Shown: positions 1-10,381, numbered from the stretch's first letter. The stretch: 64,000 bases of DNA from Lactarius indigo (GCA_025766275.1 JAFKAC010000017.1:806001-870000); one strand, 5' to 3'. Translations and numbers: made by a program. The notes: generated by a model from the letters alone, not told the origin.

Positions 1-301
1 ATCGTACTGTGTGGCCATCACAAACAGATGGCGTCATTGCCAAACCGAGGAAGAAAGGAATGGGCATAAAGGGAACAAAGTAGGGATATATTGAGAACAA
101 AGGAGAATCACACGGGGTCGCGCGTGAGAGGGAACAAGTCGGAAACTGGCACATGTCAAGCTTTATCAAAAGAGAACATCAATAAGCAAGGCGCGTGATA
201 GAAACCGGGTAAACGTAAAGTCCGCATAATCGTACAGGGCTCGCGTAGTGTGGGAAGGAAATAATGGTAAGGAAAGAAACGAGTCCAAGAAAATCGTAAC
301 A
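1..301 (-). repeat. 3' LTR of Gypsy-A (partial)
   Basis: Bases 1-301 repeat 7300-7600 with four differences (positions 112, 120, 178 and 181), all CG versus CA. On the minus strand the LTR starts TGTTACGATTTTC at 301. The remaining 268 bp or so lie before the window. Confidence 0.95.
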
Positions 302-312
302 TTACCCCCCGT
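302..312 (-). other. Polypurine tract of Gypsy-A
   Basis: On the minus strand a G-rich purine run (GACGGGGGGTAA) sits directly against the TGTTACG start of the 3' LTR. This is the expected plus-strand primer position. Gypsy-C has the equivalent AAAAGGGGGTGA. Confidence 0.7.
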
Positions 313-335
313 CTTGGTCTGAAGACGCCTCGACT

Positions 336-968
336 TCAGGACTCCGGATCTACGAGATCGTAGATGTCAGCGTCGAGATCATTCTCCGGCCATGGGGAGA
401 TATCGAGTCGACAGTAGTGCGTTTTGAGAAAGAGGAAGGGTCCGTGTTTACCACATTTGCGACACATTTCATACTGTGGGCACCGAATCTCGTCATGATT
501 GGCATCAGTACGGAAGCACCGTCCACACCACCTCCCTTGGGTACGGGCCGCGATCGTCGGTGGTTCGGGGACGGTAAAGGAGGTGGTGGCCTCCGTAGCC
601 ACTGCTTGCCGTATGCGTTCGTCTGCCTGATAGGTCGTGATCACTTCTTCGACCATGCCTGCACGGCGGAATATGCATCGATAGGATTGATGCTCCTGGC
701 TTTGGCAATGTCGGCAGGCAGGTCGCGGCCTGGTGGGACAGTCGCATACGATGTGGTGGGGGCTGTTGCAGTGATAGCAGCGTCGGCGGTGGGGTTTGTC
801 GGCGAGGTGGGGAAACTCCAATGGTCCTCCGCGTCGTGGGGAGAATGGGATGGCATAGCGGGAGTGACGAAGTGGGGCTGGTAGGGCCGTTATACGCGCA
901 TACTCGTTGCCGATAGTAGCCAGCGCCCCCGCGTACTGGAGGCATCTCTTGGTGCTGGCTAGCATCAA
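336..968 (-). CDS. Gypsy-A ORF3, C-terminal part with zinc-knuckle array
   Basis: 210 codons in the same frame as the ORF directly upstream (981-1787), separated from it by one TGA at 981-983. The protein is Cys/His rich and carries several knuckle-like clusters: CYHCNSPHHIVCDC, CRHCQSQEHQSYRC, CGRCFRTDANHDEIRC and CRKCGKHGP, then an acidic tail. Such clusters usually bind nucleic acid, as in Gag nucleocapsid. The stop at 981-983 follows Arg-Ala-Glu and fits a CGA (Arg) to TGA change, so the two parts were probably one protein of about 484 residues. The equivalent region of Gypsy-C has no zinc knuckles. Function is unknown. Confidence 0.65.
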   Translation of the reverse strand: MMLASTKRCLQYAGALATIGNEYARITALPAPLRHSRYAIPFSPRRGGPLEFPHLADKPHRRRCYHCNSPHHIVCDCPTRPRPACRHCQSQEHQSYRCIFRRAGMVEEVITTYQADERIRQAVATEATTSFTVPEPPTIAARTQGRWCGRCFRTDANHDEIRCPQYEMCRKCGKHGPFLFLKTHYCRLDISPWPENDLDADIYDLVDPES

Positions 969-980
969 ATCGACCGTGAG

Positions 981-1787
981 TCACTCCGCTCGTAGTTTGC
1001 GTGCGTCTTCCTCCAGCTTCTCGCATTTCTCGTCGAGTTCTTTGAGCGCCGAAAGTCCCGTTCTTAGCCTAGTGATCTCGGCCGTGAGACGAGGCGAATT
1101 AAGCTCTATGAGTGTTTCGTCCAGAGCACAGGCGCGGATGTCGTGAGGGTCAAAGAACTGTAGTTGTTCCGCTGTAAAGGGTGGCGCCGAGACGTTCGGC
1201 CTAAGTGACGAGAGGTAGACCTCCTCTCCATAGTGGGGTTGTCCCACGCCCATTGTCCCCACTACCTCGGTGAACCCCTTGCGATAGTAGATATACTTCG
1301 CTGGGTTAGATCCACCGTCTGGTAGCGGGATTTGTAATGGGTAGTACTTGGGGGTGCCAGGGGCGTTTGGAAAGAATGGGGCACCGGGGTCGTCTGTGTC
1401 GTTAGGAGGGGAGTCGGGTCGGTCGTAGTTGATGGGGGTATGGACGCGAACCGGTGTGAACGGTTCTAGAGGTGGGGGTGGTGTTGATGATGGGGAAGAT
1501 GGTGGTGATTGAGGTTGTGGTTCAGGTGGGGGGGTCGACTGTTGCTGAGGAGGTGGTGTTGGAGAGTATTGCCCTTCCTCCGGTGTTGATGGGGTAAGTT
1601 CTCCAGGTTCTCGTTCGATGAGAATGGGGGCGGTGATGGCGACATGTCGGGGAGACGGTGGTGGTGACAGATGGGGGATGTCGGTGAGATTGATAGTGAC
1701 AATCCCTCGTTCAAGGGCGGCTTCGAGTTGAGGGTTGCTGAGGACGTTGACGAGGGTGGTGTCGGATACTGGGGTGTCGGTCATCAT
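981..1787 (-). CDS. Gypsy-A ORF3, N-terminal part (proline-rich, conserved core, coiled coil)
   Basis: A 268-codon ORF starting 36 nt after the pol stop. It has a short acidic N-terminus, a proline-rich stretch (about residues 60-125), a conserved core (about residues 145-235, with YPLQIPLPDGG and RKGFTEVVGTMGVG) and a predicted coiled coil (about 240-268). The core aligns by eye with the last 400 residues of the Gypsy-C Pol reading frame: both have a P-x-I-x-LP-x-G start, an RGG/RKG-x-V-x-G segment, a Y-x-P segment, an acidic D-x-x-L helix and a charged coil. It is therefore a shared third ORF of these chromoviruses. I see no membrane segment or signal peptide, so it is not env-like. Confidence 0.65.
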   Translation of the reverse strand: MMTDTPVSDTTLVNVLSNPQLEAALERGIVTINLTDIPHLSPPPSPRHVAITAPILIEREPGELTPSTPEEGQYSPTPPPQQQSTPPPEPQPQSPPSSPSSTPPPPLEPFTPVRVHTPINYDRPDSPPNDTDDPGAPFFPNAPGTPKYYPLQIPLPDGGSNPAKYIYYRKGFTEVVGTMGVGQPHYGEEVYLSSLRPNVSAPPFTAEQLQFFDPHDIRACALDETLIELNSPRLTAEITRLRTGLSALKELDEKCEKLEEDARKLRAE

Positions 1788-1821
1788 TGGGCTGAGGGGT
1801 ATGAGGATGCAAAAGGGGTGT

Positions 1822-1828
1822 CTTTATA
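1822..1828 (-). promoter_or_regulatory. TATA-like box at the pol/ORF3 junction of Gypsy-A
   Basis: TATAAAG on the minus strand overlaps the pol stop codon (TAA at 1824-1826) and lies about 41 nt before the ORF3 ATG at 1787. Gypsy-C has TATAAGG at the same junction. This may be an internal promoter. It is inferred from sequence only. Confidence 0.35.
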
Positions 1829-4800
1829 TCGTTCGTCCAGCCCCCTTGGCGGTCGGATATCGTTGGTAGAAATCTTTGATGACATCTGTGGCGTGGGTCA
1901 TGTTTGTTGCGGGTTCCCATGTGTTATCGCTTGGTGGGAATCCCTTCCACTTTACTAGGTAGTGGAGTTTGCGCCCCCTTCCTCGTTCCTGGGCGTCTTC
2001 GATCTGCTCCACTTCATACTCCTCTTCTCCATTGATAAGGTCCGGTGGAGGTCGGGTATAGTTTGCGCCGTGCATCTCTGTTTCCTTATATGGTGTCAGA
2101 AGGTTCGCGTGGAATACTGGGTGTATTTTCCATGATGCCGGAAGTTCCAGTTCGTACGAAACGTCTGATAGAACCTTGATGATTTTAAAGGGTCCGTACC
2201 GCTTCGGGGCTAGTTTGCTTGTGGGGTAGAAGGTACGGAGGTTGGTCCCTTCTAACCATACTTGATCTCCTTGCCGATGAGGTGTGAATCCTGTTTTTCC
2301 TCGTTGGGCCATAAGGTATTGCGCGTGTTTGATACTATCTTGCGCATGCTGCCGGAGTATCTGCAGTTCCTCTAATCTTTGATCCACCGCGGGGCTATGT
2401 GATGGTTTTGGTGTCCACGTAGTTCGTGGTTCCCATCCCATAATGAGAGAGAAGGGGGAGTGCCTGGTGGTGGCGTTTCTCCAAGAATTGTGAGCGAATT
2501 GCGCCATGGGTAGAAGTTCCGCCCAGTTGTCCTGTTGCACGTTACACCAATGTCGCAGGTATTGTTCTAACCACTGGTTTGTTCGTTCTGATTGACCATC
2601 TGTTTGCGGGTGATATGCTGATGATACATTTTGCTGTATCCCCAACGTTTTACACAGTTGTCGCATGAACATAGACGCGAATCTTGGATCTCGATCGGAT
2701 ATGATCTTTCGGGGTAGGCCGTAATGAGGATAGACATGTCGGAGATAAAGTTTTGCTACACCTTCCGACGTTATGGCTTCGTTACACGGTATGAATATTG
2801 CCGCTTTTGAGCAGTCGTGGTCCGTGACGGTGAGGATTGAGTCAAACCCTTTTGATATCGGGAGTTTGACTATGAAGTCCATGGCTACCACTTCGAACGG
2901 TTCGGCCGATGGTTCGGTGGTGATAGGAAATAAGTGGGGCTTCTGTCGGTGGTGGTTGATCTTGTTGCTTTGGCATGTTGCACACCCCTTGACGTAGGCT
3001 TCCACATCTTTGCGTATGTTGGGCCACCAGAAATCGCGTCGTAATAGCTCTAGAGTGTTTGCAATTCCTGGATGTCCTGCGCTTGGAGTATCGTGGAAAA
3101 AGGTGATTACCCCCCGTTTAAGTTCGTTGTTTCCCACAACAACGAGAGCGTCGCCCTTCCACCACAGCCCATTGTGTTTCTTTAGGTTGTGGGGTTCTAT
3201 CCACGGGAGGAGTGTTGCTTCGTCCATATTTTGTGCAATTTGAGTCCATATGTCCATGTCATGCATGGACGTTTGGGTGACTTTGAGAAATACGTCATCT
3301 GGGAGTACTATGACGTGATCATTGTCGCTGGTGCCGTCGTCGTAATCAGGTCTTCTCGATAAGGAGTCTGCTTGTGTATTCTTGGTACCCGGGATATGTT
3401 TGAGTACAAAGTTATACTCCGACAGTTCTTGGAACTCCCGCGCTACTCGTCGACTGATTTTTCTGGGTTCTTTCCAGTATTGCAGGTTGGCGTGGTCTGT
3501 ATGAATCGTTATTAGATGGGGGGATCCCACGAGATATGTTCGCCAAGTGCGTAGCGCTTTAACGATCGCGAGTAGTTCCCTATCGTAAATGTCATAATTG
3601 CGTTCGGCTTCCGATAGCGATTTGGAATAGAATGCAACCGGATGCATTTTGTTGTCCTCTCCCTTCTGGTTTAGGACAGCCCCTAGGGCGTAACTTGAAG
3701 CATCGACTTCGATTTCAAAGGGTTGGTCTAGTTTCGGGAATAACAAGACCGGTTCCGAACTGATTCGCTCTTTGATGGTGTCGAAGGCTTTTTGTCTAGC
3801 TTCCGTCCATTCCCAGGGAACGTCTTTCTTCGTAAGGTCGTGGAGGGGCCTCGCGATTGTAGAGAACCCCTGTATAAACCGCCGGTAGAAATTGCAGAAT
3901 CCTAAGAAGGCTCGTACTTCTTTGAGTGATGTCGGCGCCTTCCATTCTCGGACTCCTTGTACTTTGACTGGGTCCATTCGCAGTTGTCCGTACCCAATGA
4001 TTAGCCCCAGGTACTCCACCTCATAGACTTCAAACACGCATTTTTCCGGTTTGATGTATAGGTCGTGTTTGTCGCAGAGGTCGAGGACTTGGTGTAGTAC
4101 CATTCTGTGGTGGGTGTGGTCGTCTGAGGTTGCGATTAGGATGTCGTCCATGTAGACGATCACTTCTCCTGTCAACACTAACTCCCGGAAGATGGTGTCC
4201 ATCATGGTTTGGAAGGTGCTAGGGGAGTTAGTGAGGCCAAAGAACATAACTCGCGGTCCGAATAACCCCTGATTTGTCTTGAACGCCGCCTTCCATTCGT
4301 CCCCCTGTTTGATTCGAACATTGTTGTATCCCCATCGGATATCAAGCTTTGAGTAAAGCCTTGCTTCTCGGATCTTGTCGATAAGTTCGGGGATTAGGGG
4401 GAGTGGATAATGATTTTTTACGGTTAGTTCGTTGAGGCGGCGGTAGTCCTGTACCGGGTGTAGTTTCCCGTCCTTCTTTTTGATGAAAAAGAAGGGAGAT
4501 GCGTAAGGAGACTTGGACGGTTGGATGTATTTCTTTTCCAGGTGCTCGGTTACGAATTCCGTTAGTTTTTCGTTTTCCGGGATTGTGAGTGGGTACACTT
4601 TGCAATCCATTGTTTCAGGGGCGGTTGGGATTAAATCGATGGCGTGATCCCACGGGCGTGAGGGGGGAAAGCGCTGGGACGCTTCCTCACTGAAAACTTT
4701 CTGATGCCTCCGGTATTCTTCCGGGACCATCTCTTTGAAGGTTTTTTGGGGTCTTTTGGCCGCTTCCTGCTGCGCTAATTCTGATGCTGTTGTTGTTTTT

Positions 4801-5372
4801 CGCAGCCGGATACAAGGTTCGTCCTTTTCTTGTAGCTGTTCCCAAGCTGATTCGTCCAGTTGATACGTCTCCAATGCCTTGATAGTTGCTTCAAGAGGCA
4901 TGGCTTCGTCGGACAGATGTAGGCTGGTGATGACCACTGGTTGGAACTCTTCATCGAGTGTGGCGTCTCTCCAGTGGAACTTGGGTTCAAAAGCCATAAA
5001 CCAGGGATATCCCAGTATGACTTCGTCGTTTCCTAAATCTGTGATGAGGAATCGCAGGTTTTGGGTCTTTCCTCCGGTTTTAACGGTGAGGTCGGTGAAG
5101 GATGTAATTTCTCCTCCTTGGTTGTGGGTTCCATCTACGTTCCATATCTTGATGGAGTGTTCAGTAGGTAGCCAGGCTATTTTGAGTCATTTTAGGAGGT
5201 TTGCGCTTATGAAGTTGTCTGTTGCGCCCGAGTCTACCAAAACATTTCGTTCGGCCGTCACATGAGCAGATTTGAAAAGTACTGGAATTCGCATAGATCG
5301 GAATCTGCTATTGTACACACTAAGTTTTAATGCTCTAGCCCAGGCCGCCGGGTTCAAGCGTTCAGAAAATCC
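1824..5372 (-). CDS. pol: Gypsy-A pol: protease, RT, RNase H, integrase, chromodomain (one in-frame TGA)
   Basis: Polyprotein expected to be expressed as a Gag-Pol fusion by -1 frameshifting at 5366-5372. In order it has a retroviral-type aspartic protease with LVDSGATDNF, reverse transcriptase with VYMDDIL, RNase H with EVDASSYALGAVL and HTDHANL, integrase with an HHCC zinc finger (HPGIANTL to GCATCQSNK) and a D,D-E core (MDFIVKLP, ISDRDPRFAS, HPQTDGQSERTNQ), and a chromodomain near the end (YEVEQIEDAQERG, HYLVKWKGFP). From the ATG at 4997 the frame is open for 1057 codons. Upstream, the protease part has one stop, TGA at 5187-5189, where the homologues have Lys-Arg, so CGA to TGA is likely. 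Apart from that the catalytic residues are intact. Confidence 0.88.
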
Positions 5373-7013
5373 TTCTTTTGTCCGAAGAGTTTGTCCACCA
5401 TTAGTTCTCGTACTTCAGGGGTTTGGGCGAACAAGGCCGCTACTTGGGTGTCGGCTTGTTCCTCGTTGGAAAGGGGACGTGATGCGGTCATAGTGGCGGT
5501 GGTTGGAGTAGGGGTCGTTCATACTTGCGGCTTTGACGGTAGTGGTTGTTTTCTGAGGGACAGAATCTGGAGATGTGTCCTTGTCCTCGGCATCGGAAGC
5601 ATCTTCCTTCTTTCTGGAGTAGCTTCTTTTCGTCCTCCGTCATTGCTGCTCTGGCGCGGGTTCGGCTGACGTCCATTGCGTTTGGGTCCCTAGTTTTGTT
5701 GAGGGCGTTCAACCATTGGTCGCGGGAGGCTCCTCCCTTTTTGTCTGTTCTTCCTTTGGTAAGTCTATCTTTGAGGAGGAGATATTCCGCCTGTTGGAGC
5801 GTAACCGCCGTCTTCCAATCGTCCCAGTCTACAGGGTGGTGGAACTTGATTGCATTTATGACTAGCGCATTTGGAAGGCCTTTTTGGAAGATTTCCAGGG
5901 TAGTGGCCTCGTCCTTGTTGTATCCTGCCTTATTGGCCAAGTTAGAGAACTTGGCTATGTAGGTGTCGATGTCTTCTTTGTCCATTCGTAAATTTTGAAT
6001 GGTGTGGCGGGCTTTTGTTGTTGGGTAGTGTCAGTGTATGCCTGGATAAACCTTGTTTCGATAGTGTTCCATAGGTTTTCAGCGTTCATGGCTACTCCTC
6101 CCGCCAATTGGTCGGCTAGCCACTGTATTTGTTCTTCGACCCAGTCGTCTACTAATGGCCCTCGGATATACGAGAGGAGGGTCATAGCGCGTGAATAAGG
6201 GAGGGTCAATTGTTGGACATTTGGGTTCATTCCTCGGTAGAGTGCGAAGGCGTTTAGGAAAGCTCTGCTGGTTTCTCGGTCCCCGGTGAATTCTGGCGGG
6301 GGATTCCCTCTGAGTCGCCCATTTGGCGGGGGGAGTCCTCCAGCAGCGGGACCTGCTGCTGCTCCGCCGCCTCCGCCTCCAGGCGCGCCGCCTCCGCCTC
6401 CAGGCGCACCGCCTCCACCTCCAGGCGCACCGCCTCCACCTCCAGGCGCACTGCCTCCATGATGGCTTCCTGCGCCTCCCGCAGCGCCTCCTCCGCTTGT
6501 CAACATACTTCCTCCCACAGGATGTCCTCCACTACTTGCAGGATTCGCTGTCGAGGACCCTGTGGCTGGTTGCGAGGAGGTAAGGGTGGTGGAGAGTTGG
6601 GTGGTGGACATGTTGGCATATGATGCGAAGTCCACAGGTCGTTGGATGGTAGGCGTAAGTGTTGGGTTGTCGAGGTCGGGTTCGGAAGATGGTTCTTCGA
6701 TGTCGGAATCAGCCTCGATGGCACTGATCTGTCCTTTTCCTGGTCCTAGACCTAGGTGTGCTGGGACGGGTTTATAGGAGTACCAGGAGTGTTTTGAATC
6801 AGAGTAGGCAACGTAGGCCCAGATGTGTTGATCTTCAATATACTCAATCGGTTCGTATGTAAGTTTGTCGGGGTCGTAGACGTAGTACCCTTCGTCGTGT
6901 GGAGTGTTTCTCCAAAGAGCGGTTCCTTTGATAGAGGGTCTTAGGTCGTCGTAGGGATGCCGCTCCAGGTACTCTTTGACGAATTGCGTTCGGCTTCGGC
7001 TGGTGAGAGCCAC
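5354..7013 (-). pseudogene. gag: Gypsy-A gag, broken by two frameshifts
   Basis: Gag starts at the GTG at 7011-7013, 5 nt after the PBS. The first frame (to about 5990) holds a divergent aromatic N-terminal domain, a Gly/Pro-rich spacer (6350-6480) and the first half of the capsid-like domain. It shifts frame near 5990 and continues as MDKEDIDTYIAKFSNLA to the single zinc knuckle CFRCRGQGHISRFC. It shifts again near 5490-5510 into a last frame ending KKDFLNA and TGA at 5354-5356. No in-frame AUG precedes 6611. With the indels repaired the product would resemble the Gag of elements B and C in domain order. Confidence 0.8.
5366..5372 (-). other. Putative -1 frameshift heptamer of Gypsy-A (GGATTTT)
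   Basis: In the gag frame it reads G GAT TTT, 9 nt before the gag TGA. Slipping back one base enters the pol frame. It is not the perfect GGGTTTT of elements B and C, but GGAUUUA works as the pro-pol site of MMTV. Confidence 0.55.
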
Positions 7014-7018
7014 TGTGG

Positions 7019-7029
7019 AGACTAGACTT
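7019..7029 (-). other. Self-priming PBS of Gypsy-A
   Basis: AAGTCTAGTCT on the minus strand, two bases after the LTR end. It is the exact reverse complement of AGACTAGACTT at 7253-7263, where the element RNA is predicted to begin. Confidence 0.85.
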
Positions 7030-7031
7030 AA

Positions 7032-7600
7032 TGTAACGCCACTACAGGGGCGTTAAGTACGACCTGTACTAAGTCAGCCAATCACTCGGTAGTCAAAGCT
7101 CGGAGGCTCGACTTCAGTAGAGATGATGCACAAGAGTCACAAGGACGTGTGTCACTTAGACTGTAGAGGAAGGCTAAGACTCGAAGGCCTAGCGAAAACG
7201 AGGATCGGGGGATCAAGGAGACTCTGCGTAGACGAGTGTAGTATTACACAAGAAGTCTAGTCTACCGTACAAGCTAGGTATGACTAGGGTTAAATAGAAA
7301 TCGTACTGTGTGGCCATCACAAACAGATGGCGTCATTGCCAAACCGAGGAAGAAAGGAATGGGCATAAAGGGAACAAAGTAGGGATATATTGAGAACAAA
7401 GGAGAATCACGCGGGGTCACGCGTGAGAGGGAACAAGTCGGAAACTGGCACATGTCAAGCTTTATCAAAAGAGAACGTCGATAAGCAAGGCGCGTGATAG
7501 AAACCGGGTAAACGTAAAGTCCGCATAATCGTACAGGGCTCGCGTAGTGTGGGAAGGAAATAATGGTAAGGAAAGAAACGAGTCCAAGAAAATCGTAACA
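7032..7600 (-). repeat. 5' LTR of Gypsy-A
   Basis: 569 bp. On the minus strand it begins TGTTACGATT and ends GGCGTTACA. The right boundary is set by the 3' LTR copy ending at 301 and by Gypsy-B coding sequence resuming at 7601. The left boundary is set by the TG/CA end and the PBS. Confidence 0.93.
7253..7296 (-). promoter_or_regulatory. Gypsy-A LTR promoter: TATA box and predicted RNA 5' end
   Basis: TATTTAA (minus strand, 7296-7290) lies 33 nt before AGACTAGACTT (7263-7253), the sequence complementary to the PBS. In self-priming elements of the Tf1 type the primer is the RNA 5' end, so transcription should start at or near 7263. Confidence 0.65.
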
Positions 7601-8321
7601 CCGGCGCGGATGGTTTGAAGTCTATTGCATGATCCCACGGTCTTGCCGGGGGGAAGCGGTGCGAGGCTTGCTCGTTGAAAAGCCTGGTAAACATTGCGTA
7701 TTCCTGAGGGAGTACTGCTGCCGTTTGTTGTTGTTTTGCTTGTATGGCCAACTCCGTCGAAGTGGTGGCTCTAGCGAACGTTTCTTCCTCTAGTTCCCGC
7801 ACAATATCTTCTTTTTCGGCCACAATGAGGGCGCGAATGGTCGTTGTTGATAGCAGTGCTTCGGTGGTTGCCAACATTATTGGCTGCATGTCGGGGTGTA
7901 TGGTGGCAGTGGCCCAGCTGATTGTTGGTTCGAATGTGCTCAGCCATGGGTAGCCTAGCACCATGTCTTCGCTTCCGAGGTCGGTGACCAGGAAGGCCAT
8001 TTGCTTTATCTGTCCCTGTGTTTTTACCGCTAGGTTAACATAATGAGTGATTAACCCAGCTTTATTTTCCGTGTTGTCTATATTCCATATTTTGCGAGGC
8101 GTACTCAGCGGCTGTGTCTGAATACCAGCCCTTCTTGCCAAGCTGGGTCGGATGAAGTTGTCGGTTGCGCCAGAGTCGACTAGTGCTTTTGTTTCAGTCG
8201 TTTGGTAATCCGTATGGACAGTTACTGGAATTCTCATAGATCGGTAGCGCGTTGTCACAATTACAGAATTACATTGAAGAGCCCTCACCCAGACTGACGG
8301 GTTCAGGCGTCCCAAAAACCC
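7601..8321 (-). pseudogene. pol: Gypsy-B pol, N-terminal fragment (protease)
   Basis: The frame is entered from gag at the slippery heptamer (8315-8321), starting GFLGRLNPSVW. It holds the aspartic protease with ALVDSGATDNFIRPS and the linker into RT (PPARPWDHAIDFKPSAP), then stops at 7601 where Gypsy-A is inserted. It matches the Gypsy-C Pol N-terminus along its whole length. Codons read into the Gypsy-A LTR beyond 7601 are artefactual. Confidence 0.85.
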
Positions 8322-10375
8322 TCTTTTCCCCATAGATCTTGAAGTATAAGATCTTTTACTTCATCCGTACTGTTGGCCACCTGTGTGAGCCATTCTTTGG
8401 CCTGTTCTCCCGCTGTCTTCGTGCTGGCCGCGTTGATTTGGGGTGCGGGTGTCACGCTTGGCGCTGGCGACATGTATCCGGGCAGCGACGGCGCGTACTG
8501 CGACGGTGCGTACTGTGAGACAGGTCCTTGAGGATATCCCGTAGTCTCGGTCATGCGGCTACTGGATGGGGCCGCCTGCCATTGTTGCTGTACACGCGGA
8601 TAGGGGCAATTTCGTGAGAGGTGGCCGGGAGCGTGACAGTTATAGCAAAGGACATTCCTTAAGTCCCTTCGAGATCCTCCTCTCCCTCGTCCTCTGGCTC
8701 CTGGCCCTCCCCTTGGCGGGAACGGCGGTGTAGGCCATTCGCGGTGTGGTAGTTTGTTGAAATCGATGTCTTCGGATCCCGTGAGCCTCACTTTTGCGCG
8801 GTCAGCCGAAGTGTCCATTGCCCACGGGTTCGTTTGTGGCAGGTTTTGCGGGAGTGTCCATCCCGCATTGCCGCCCTGCTTCTTCGGTTGCGTTGTCGTA
8901 TTTTTGTATTCGTTGAGTCGCGCCTTGAGGTGAATATAGTTCTTCTGCCACTTGAGGACGGCCCTTTTCCAGTCGTCGAACGTGACAGGGTCGTCGAACT
9001 GGAACGCGTTCTTGAACAGTTCCTTGGGTAGACCCGACGTAAAGAGGTCGATGGTTTGGGGTTCATTGAGGCGATAGTGAGCTTTCCGTGCTAGCTGTTC
9101 AAAGTCATTGACGTACTTGTCAATGTCTTCCCCCGTCATTTTGTAGCCTTTCCGTAGTATAGCTTGGGCTTGTTCCCTTTCTAGCGTGTTTTCGAACCTC
9201 TGGCTGAATCCATCGGCCACGGCGTTCCATAGGTCACGAGTGTAGGGACTTATCCCCCGTTGTATCTGCCTGTTGAGCCAGTTCAGGAAGGATAGAACCC
9301 ATTCGCTGACCGCTCCGCCTTTGATGTAGGAGAGGAACAGAAGGCATCTTCTGTAGTCGTTGCGCATGATAGGGGCGTCCAAATTCATGCCCCAATAGAC
9401 ATGCCACTGCGTTAGGAACTGGTCTACTTTGAGTCTGTCTCCGTCAAAGATGGAAGGTGGCTCGCCGGTTAATTTTTCACCATGGTGTCCTCCTCCTCCG
9501 GCGCCTCCACCTCCACCACCTCCTCCACCTCCTCCGTCTCCACCGCCTCCGGGTGGTCCCATGGGTGGCATTCTTGGTGGTTCGGTCCTTCGTAGATCAA
9601 ACGGGATACCTCCCCCTGGTGGCGGTGGCAGGTCTTCGCCCGGTCCCCCTGTTCCCGGTGGGAGGTCTAGTGCGGGTTGTCGTCCGGATGGGGGATCCCC
9701 TCGATCTGACCCTATTGCTCGGAAGATGGCTGCGTCATCTGCAGTCATCCGTACACCGGTTTCAGGGTTAATGGGCAGGAGGATTTCTTGTGCTTCTTCT
9801 CATATTGCGCGCGCTTCTTCGATCGCGACTTCTTCCATTGCTCTTGTTATTGTTGCCATAATGGCTGGTGATCGAATGTGAATTGGCTCTGGTTCGGTGA
9901 TGTGTGCGGACTCAGCTCGCTCAATGAGGAGATCTTGTATTGCTCCTCCGCTAGTTTCTGTTTGATTTGGCTCTCGTCCTTCACTCTCGTCTTGGCTTTG
10001 TTCTTCTCCTTCTTCTGATATCGCTTCTCCAGTAGAGTGTTCTCATATTTGCCCGTCGATGGGGCCCCAGTCTGCTCGGCTGTTGAGTTCTCGGGCGTCG
10101 ATATCGCACTGGTATCTAGGTCCGGCTGGTCGTATGACGTCCCAATGGGAATCTATGGGATTCCACGCAACCTCCGTCCAACACAAGTGGTCGAAGTTGA
10201 ACTCAACTGGTCGGAACCTGCTAGGTCCGTTGAACTCCACAAAATATCCGGTTTCTTCTTGTCTTTCCCTCCAACTAGCGGCTTGTAGAAAGCGCGTGGG
10301 GACGTTACGTTCTCCTCTTCTTGGGAGCGAATACGGACGGAAGCTCGTCCACTGGTCTCTTGTTGTTACGGCCAC
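8303..10375 (-). pseudogene. gag: Gypsy-B gag with two in-frame TGA codons
   Basis: A single frame of 691 codons running from the GTG at 10373-10375 (6 nt after the PBS) to TGA at 8303-8305. It is interrupted only by TGA at 10043-10045 and 9800-9802. Domain order: conserved tryptophan-rich N-terminal domain (about residues 1-110), acidic linker, Gly/Pro spacer (9480-9690), capsid-like domain, one zinc knuckle CYNCHAPGHLSRNC, and a C-terminus ending KEGFWDA. Both stops fit CGA (Arg) to TGA: the first sits where Gypsy-C reads GQTQEHTDEG. Apart from these two changes the frame is intact, so the decay looks mutational and recent. The first in-frame AUG is at 9859. Confidence 0.85.
8315..8321 (-). 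other. -1 frameshift heptamer of Gypsy-B (GGGTTTT)
   Basis: G GGT TTT in the gag frame, 9 nt before the gag stop. Shifting back one base gives GGG TTT and enters pol (GFLGRLNPS). It is the same site at the same distance as in Gypsy-C. Confidence 0.8.
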
Positions 10376-10381
10376 GGTGGT

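Larger units (their letters stand above)
1..7600 (-). mobile_element. Gypsy-A: chromodomain Ty3/gypsy retrotransposon (left end outside window)
   Basis: A minus-strand LTR retrotransposon. In its own direction it reads 5' LTR (7032-7600), PBS, gag, protease-RT-RNase H-integrase-chromodomain pol, a third ORF, a polypurine tract and a 3' LTR that leaves the window at position 1. The overlapping LTR parts (1-301 and 7300-7600) differ at four positions, 98.7% identity. It is inserted in the pol gene of Gypsy-B, whose coding sequence resumes at 7601. The far target-site duplication is outside the window. The element is probably not autonomous: gag carries two frameshifts, and pol and ORF3 each carry one in-frame TGA. 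The domain order with a C-terminal chromodomain places it among chromoviruses. Confidence 0.93.

Noticed and set aside
5187..5189. Programmed stop-codon readthrough at the TGA in Gypsy-A protease
   Set aside because: Gypsy-B and C have sense codons there and use frameshifting earlier. The TGA fits CpG decay like the other stops.
9429..9881. Proline-rich plus-strand ORF opposite Gypsy-B gag
   Set aside because: It is the antisense reading of the Gly-rich gag spacer. GC-rich repeats of this type give long open frames on both strands.
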